Source: Planctomycetota bacterium
GTDB taxonomy: Bacteria > Planctomycetota > Phycisphaerae > UBA1845
NCBI GenBank assembly: GCA_022563615.1
Contig: JADFMZ010000033.1
Coordinates: 1 to 14,338 of the forward strand
Length of the DNA: 14,338 bases
Reading direction: 5' to 3'
Part shown: piece by piece, positions 12,680 through 14,338 of the stretch
Position numbering within the stretch: position 1 is the stretch's first letter
Layout of the letters: each line of letters starts with the position of its first letter
Program-made: the position numbers and the translations under genes
Notes under the pieces: model-generated
Told to the model about the DNA's origin: nothing
Seen by the model: the letters and a program-made list of their open reading frames with translations, nothing else
Database searches by the model: none

Positions 12680-13750
12680 CTAACTCTTCGGCTCCGTCTG
12701 GCCGTCCTCGCGGCCTATCGAATCTCGCATGGCGGTGTCGGCCTGGATGTTCTTCATGCGGTAGTAATCCATGATGCCTAGATGTCCCAGTCGAAACGCC
12801 TCCGCCATCGCCTTGGGCACTTCGGCTTCGGCCAGCACGACCACGGCCCGGTTCTCCTCGATCTTGGCTTTGTTTTCGGCGGCCAGGGCGATGGCCATCG
12901 CGCGGCGTTTCTCGGCCTCGGCCTGGAAGCGTCGTTTGTCCGCTTCGGCCTGCTCCGCCTGCAACTTGGCGCCGACGTTGGCCTCTTGCGACACCCCCGC
13001 GACGCTCACGTCGGCAATATCGACCGAGAGGATCTCAAACGCGGTGCCCGAATCCAGACCCGATTCCAGCGCCTTTCGGGCGATCTTGTCCGGGTTCTCC
13101 AGCACGGCCTTGTAGCTTGTGGCTGAACCGATCGCGCTGACGATCGCCTGCCCGACGCGGGCGATGATCGTCTCCTCCGTCGCCCCGCCGATGAGTTGGC
13201 GGATGTTCGTGCGGACGGTTACGCGCCCCTTGATGAGCAGGCGAATGCCGTCCTTGGAGACGGCGTCCAGTCGATCGGTGCCGGCGGCCCCGCTTGTCGG
13301 GCCGGGGCAATCGATGACCTTGGGATTCACCGAGGTGTTGACCGCGTCCAGGATGTCGCGACCGGCCAAGTCGATGGCGCAGGCCTTTCTCCAGTCCAGC
13401 TCAATCGCCGCTCGGTTGGCGGCGATCATCGCCCGGGTGACGTTGGTGACTCGCCCGCCGGCGAGGTAGTGACTTTCCAGCTCGTTGACGCTGACCTCAT
13501 GGATCCCGGATTTGACCAGTTGGATCCGGGAAAGCACGATGGTCGGCGTGTCCACCTTCCGTAGGCGCATACCGATCAGATCGAGCATCGTTACGCCGGC
13601 GTTGCTCATGTACGCCTGCAGCCAGAGGCGGAAGAACTGGGCCATGATCAGCAGGATGACCAGGAGCACCACCCCGATGACCAAACTGGCAACGGTGCCC
13701 CAACCCCAAGACGATGGTCCTCCCGCCTGCGACAGCACTTCCAAATTCAT
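12680..13750 (-). CDS. floA: Flotillin-like protein FloA
   Basis: Predicted 356-residue flotillin-like (YqfA/FloA, SPFH/PHB-related) protein; relatives are about 330 residues. An N-terminal membrane helix (about 19-41) is followed by the family's conserved core: LIGMRLRKVDTPTIVLSRI, VTRAMIAANRAAIELDW, CAIDLAGRDILDAVNTSVNP and KVIDCPG. A long Ala/Glu/Lys-rich coiled coil (about 255-315, EAEKRRAMAIALAAENKAK) drives oligomerisation. FloA proteins form membrane microdomain scaffolds that organise signalling, secretion and protease complexes, usually with NfeD, which lies just upstream here. The ATG at 13750 has GGAAAGG about 10 nt upstream. A 105-bp gap separates it from nfeD. A 10-residue insert (TSGAAGTDRL) after KVIDCPGP looks slightly longer than usual. 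Identification is secure. Confidence 0.95.
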   Translation of the reverse strand: MNLEVLSQAGGPSSWGWGTVASLVIGVVLLVILLIMAQFFRLWLQAYMSNAGVTMLDLIGMRLRKVDTPTIVLSRIQLVKSGIHEVSVNELESHYLAGGRVTNVTRAMIAANRAAIELDWRKACAIDLAGRDILDAVNTSVNPKVIDCPGPTSGAAGTDRLDAVSKDGIRLLIKGRVTVRTNIRQLIGGATEETIIARVGQAIVSAIGSATSYKAVLENPDKIARKALESGLDSGTAFEILSVDIADVSVAGVSQEANVGAKLQAEQAEADKRRFQAEAEKRRAMAIALAAENKAKIEENRAVVVLAEAEVPKAMAEAFRLGHLGIMDYYRMKNIQADTAMRDSIGREDGQTEPKS

Positions 13751-13855
13751 GGTTTGTATGCCTTTCCGTTTATGCTACACCGGTTACGACTGCAGGATCG
13801 TTCAGCGAGGGCGACCCGGGCACGCCGATACCGGCCATGCCACCCACCCAAGTAC

Positions 13856-14338
13856 TTACGCCTTCCGTTCGATGACCGCAAGGTTGGCGCCCGCGATTCG
13901 GGTTCCCACGACGGCGGTGCCGGCATCGATCATGCCAAACTCCGCCAGACAAGATATCCGCCGGCCCTGGAACTCACAGGTGCCGACCGGTCGCAGCGGC
14001 GAGAGGCAACGACCGGTTTGACCGATCAGGGCGCCAAGCTCCTCGACCGGAACGCTCGTATCAGCCGTCGTCAGCACGGGGTTGGGCGGTGCTATGCGCT
14101 TCCCGATCGGGGTTCTATGCCAGTACTTGATCGCCACGTACGCAAAGATGGGCAGGACCACGAGACAGGTCAGCACGGCGAGCACACCCGCTTCGCGCCC
14201 GGCGATTTGAAACGTTCTGGCCACCGCCCAGACCAAGAGCCCCATACCGGCAATGCTCAACATGCCGCTTGACGGAATGAAGATTTCCGCGACGAGCAAG
14301 AATGCCCAGGGCATAGAGCAGAATCAAGATGCCGATCT
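13856..14338 (-). CDS. NfeD-family membrane protein, partial, apparent frameshift
   Basis: Downstream part of an NfeD-like gene, cut by the window end. From the ATG at 14314 an open frame of 152 residues gives FLLVAEIFIPSSGMLSIAG, further membrane helices, and a C-terminal beta-barrel domain (about 85-150, PVEELGALIGQTGRCLSPLR, then EFGMIDAGTAVV) of the OB-fold NfeD type. NfeD proteins bind flotillin-family partners at the membrane, matching the floA gene downstream. The first helix is odd: its expected upstream half (IGILILLYALGIL) is encoded in another frame, and the helix becomes continuous if one A of the pair at 14298-14299 is removed. The gene is thus either frameshifted (real or sequencing error) or re-initiates at ATG 14314, which leaves a shortened helix. 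Upstream sequence, possibly with a ClpP-like protease domain as in long NfeD forms, lies outside. Confidence 0.8.

Overview
The window reads as GC-rich chromosomal DNA from a planctomycete or close relative (Planctomycetota/PVC). This is an inference from gene content: a BatA-like/VWA/DUF4175-like membrane cluster, an exosortase with a membrane partner, an nfeD-floA operon carrying a proline-rich extra gene, and intergenic palindromes of the GCGGGCTAAAGCCCGC type. Species cannot be told from the sequence.

Layout. (1) 53-9247, plus strand: four large genes. They are a BatA-type membrane protein with a VWA domain (53-2371), a second VWA membrane protein with a glutamine-amidotransferase-like fold (2627-5173), a DUF4175-like membrane protein with a coiled-coil tail (5155-7305) and an exported Gln/Glu-rich coiled-coil protein (7289-9247). 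The last three overlap end to start. Such clusters usually sit beside a MoxR ATPase and a DUF58 protein, which would lie left of the window. The likely role is chaperone or assembly work at the cell envelope. (2) 9312-10372: a 45-codon gene with the best Shine-Dalgarno of the window, cut by a complete IS5-family element (9384-10304). The IS has 17-bp perfect terminal inverted repeats, a TA (or CTAG) target duplication, and a transposase in two frames joined by a -1 slip site. (3) 10367-10415: seven heptamers of GATTGAC type that run into the start of an exosortase-family protease (10411-11061). A partner membrane protein (11048-11689) overlaps the exosortase end. (4) 11814-14338, minus strand, convergent with the plus block: nfeD (cut by the window edge and apparently frameshifted), floA, and a proline-rich membrane-anchored protein of unknown function.

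Non-coding structure is unusually rich. Two copies of an 81-bp palindromic element lie 10 kb apart, each between neighbouring genes of one operon (2483-2563 and 12592-12672). A separate 73-bp nest of palindromes lies at 2395-2467.

Main points for a second look: the IS-split small gene, which is restored exactly when the IS is removed; a transposase whose stop codon is supplied by the target site; the 81-bp element with complementary ends; and the nfeD frameshift. No tRNA, rRNA or CRISPR array was seen. No exosortase substrate with a sorting tail lies in the window.
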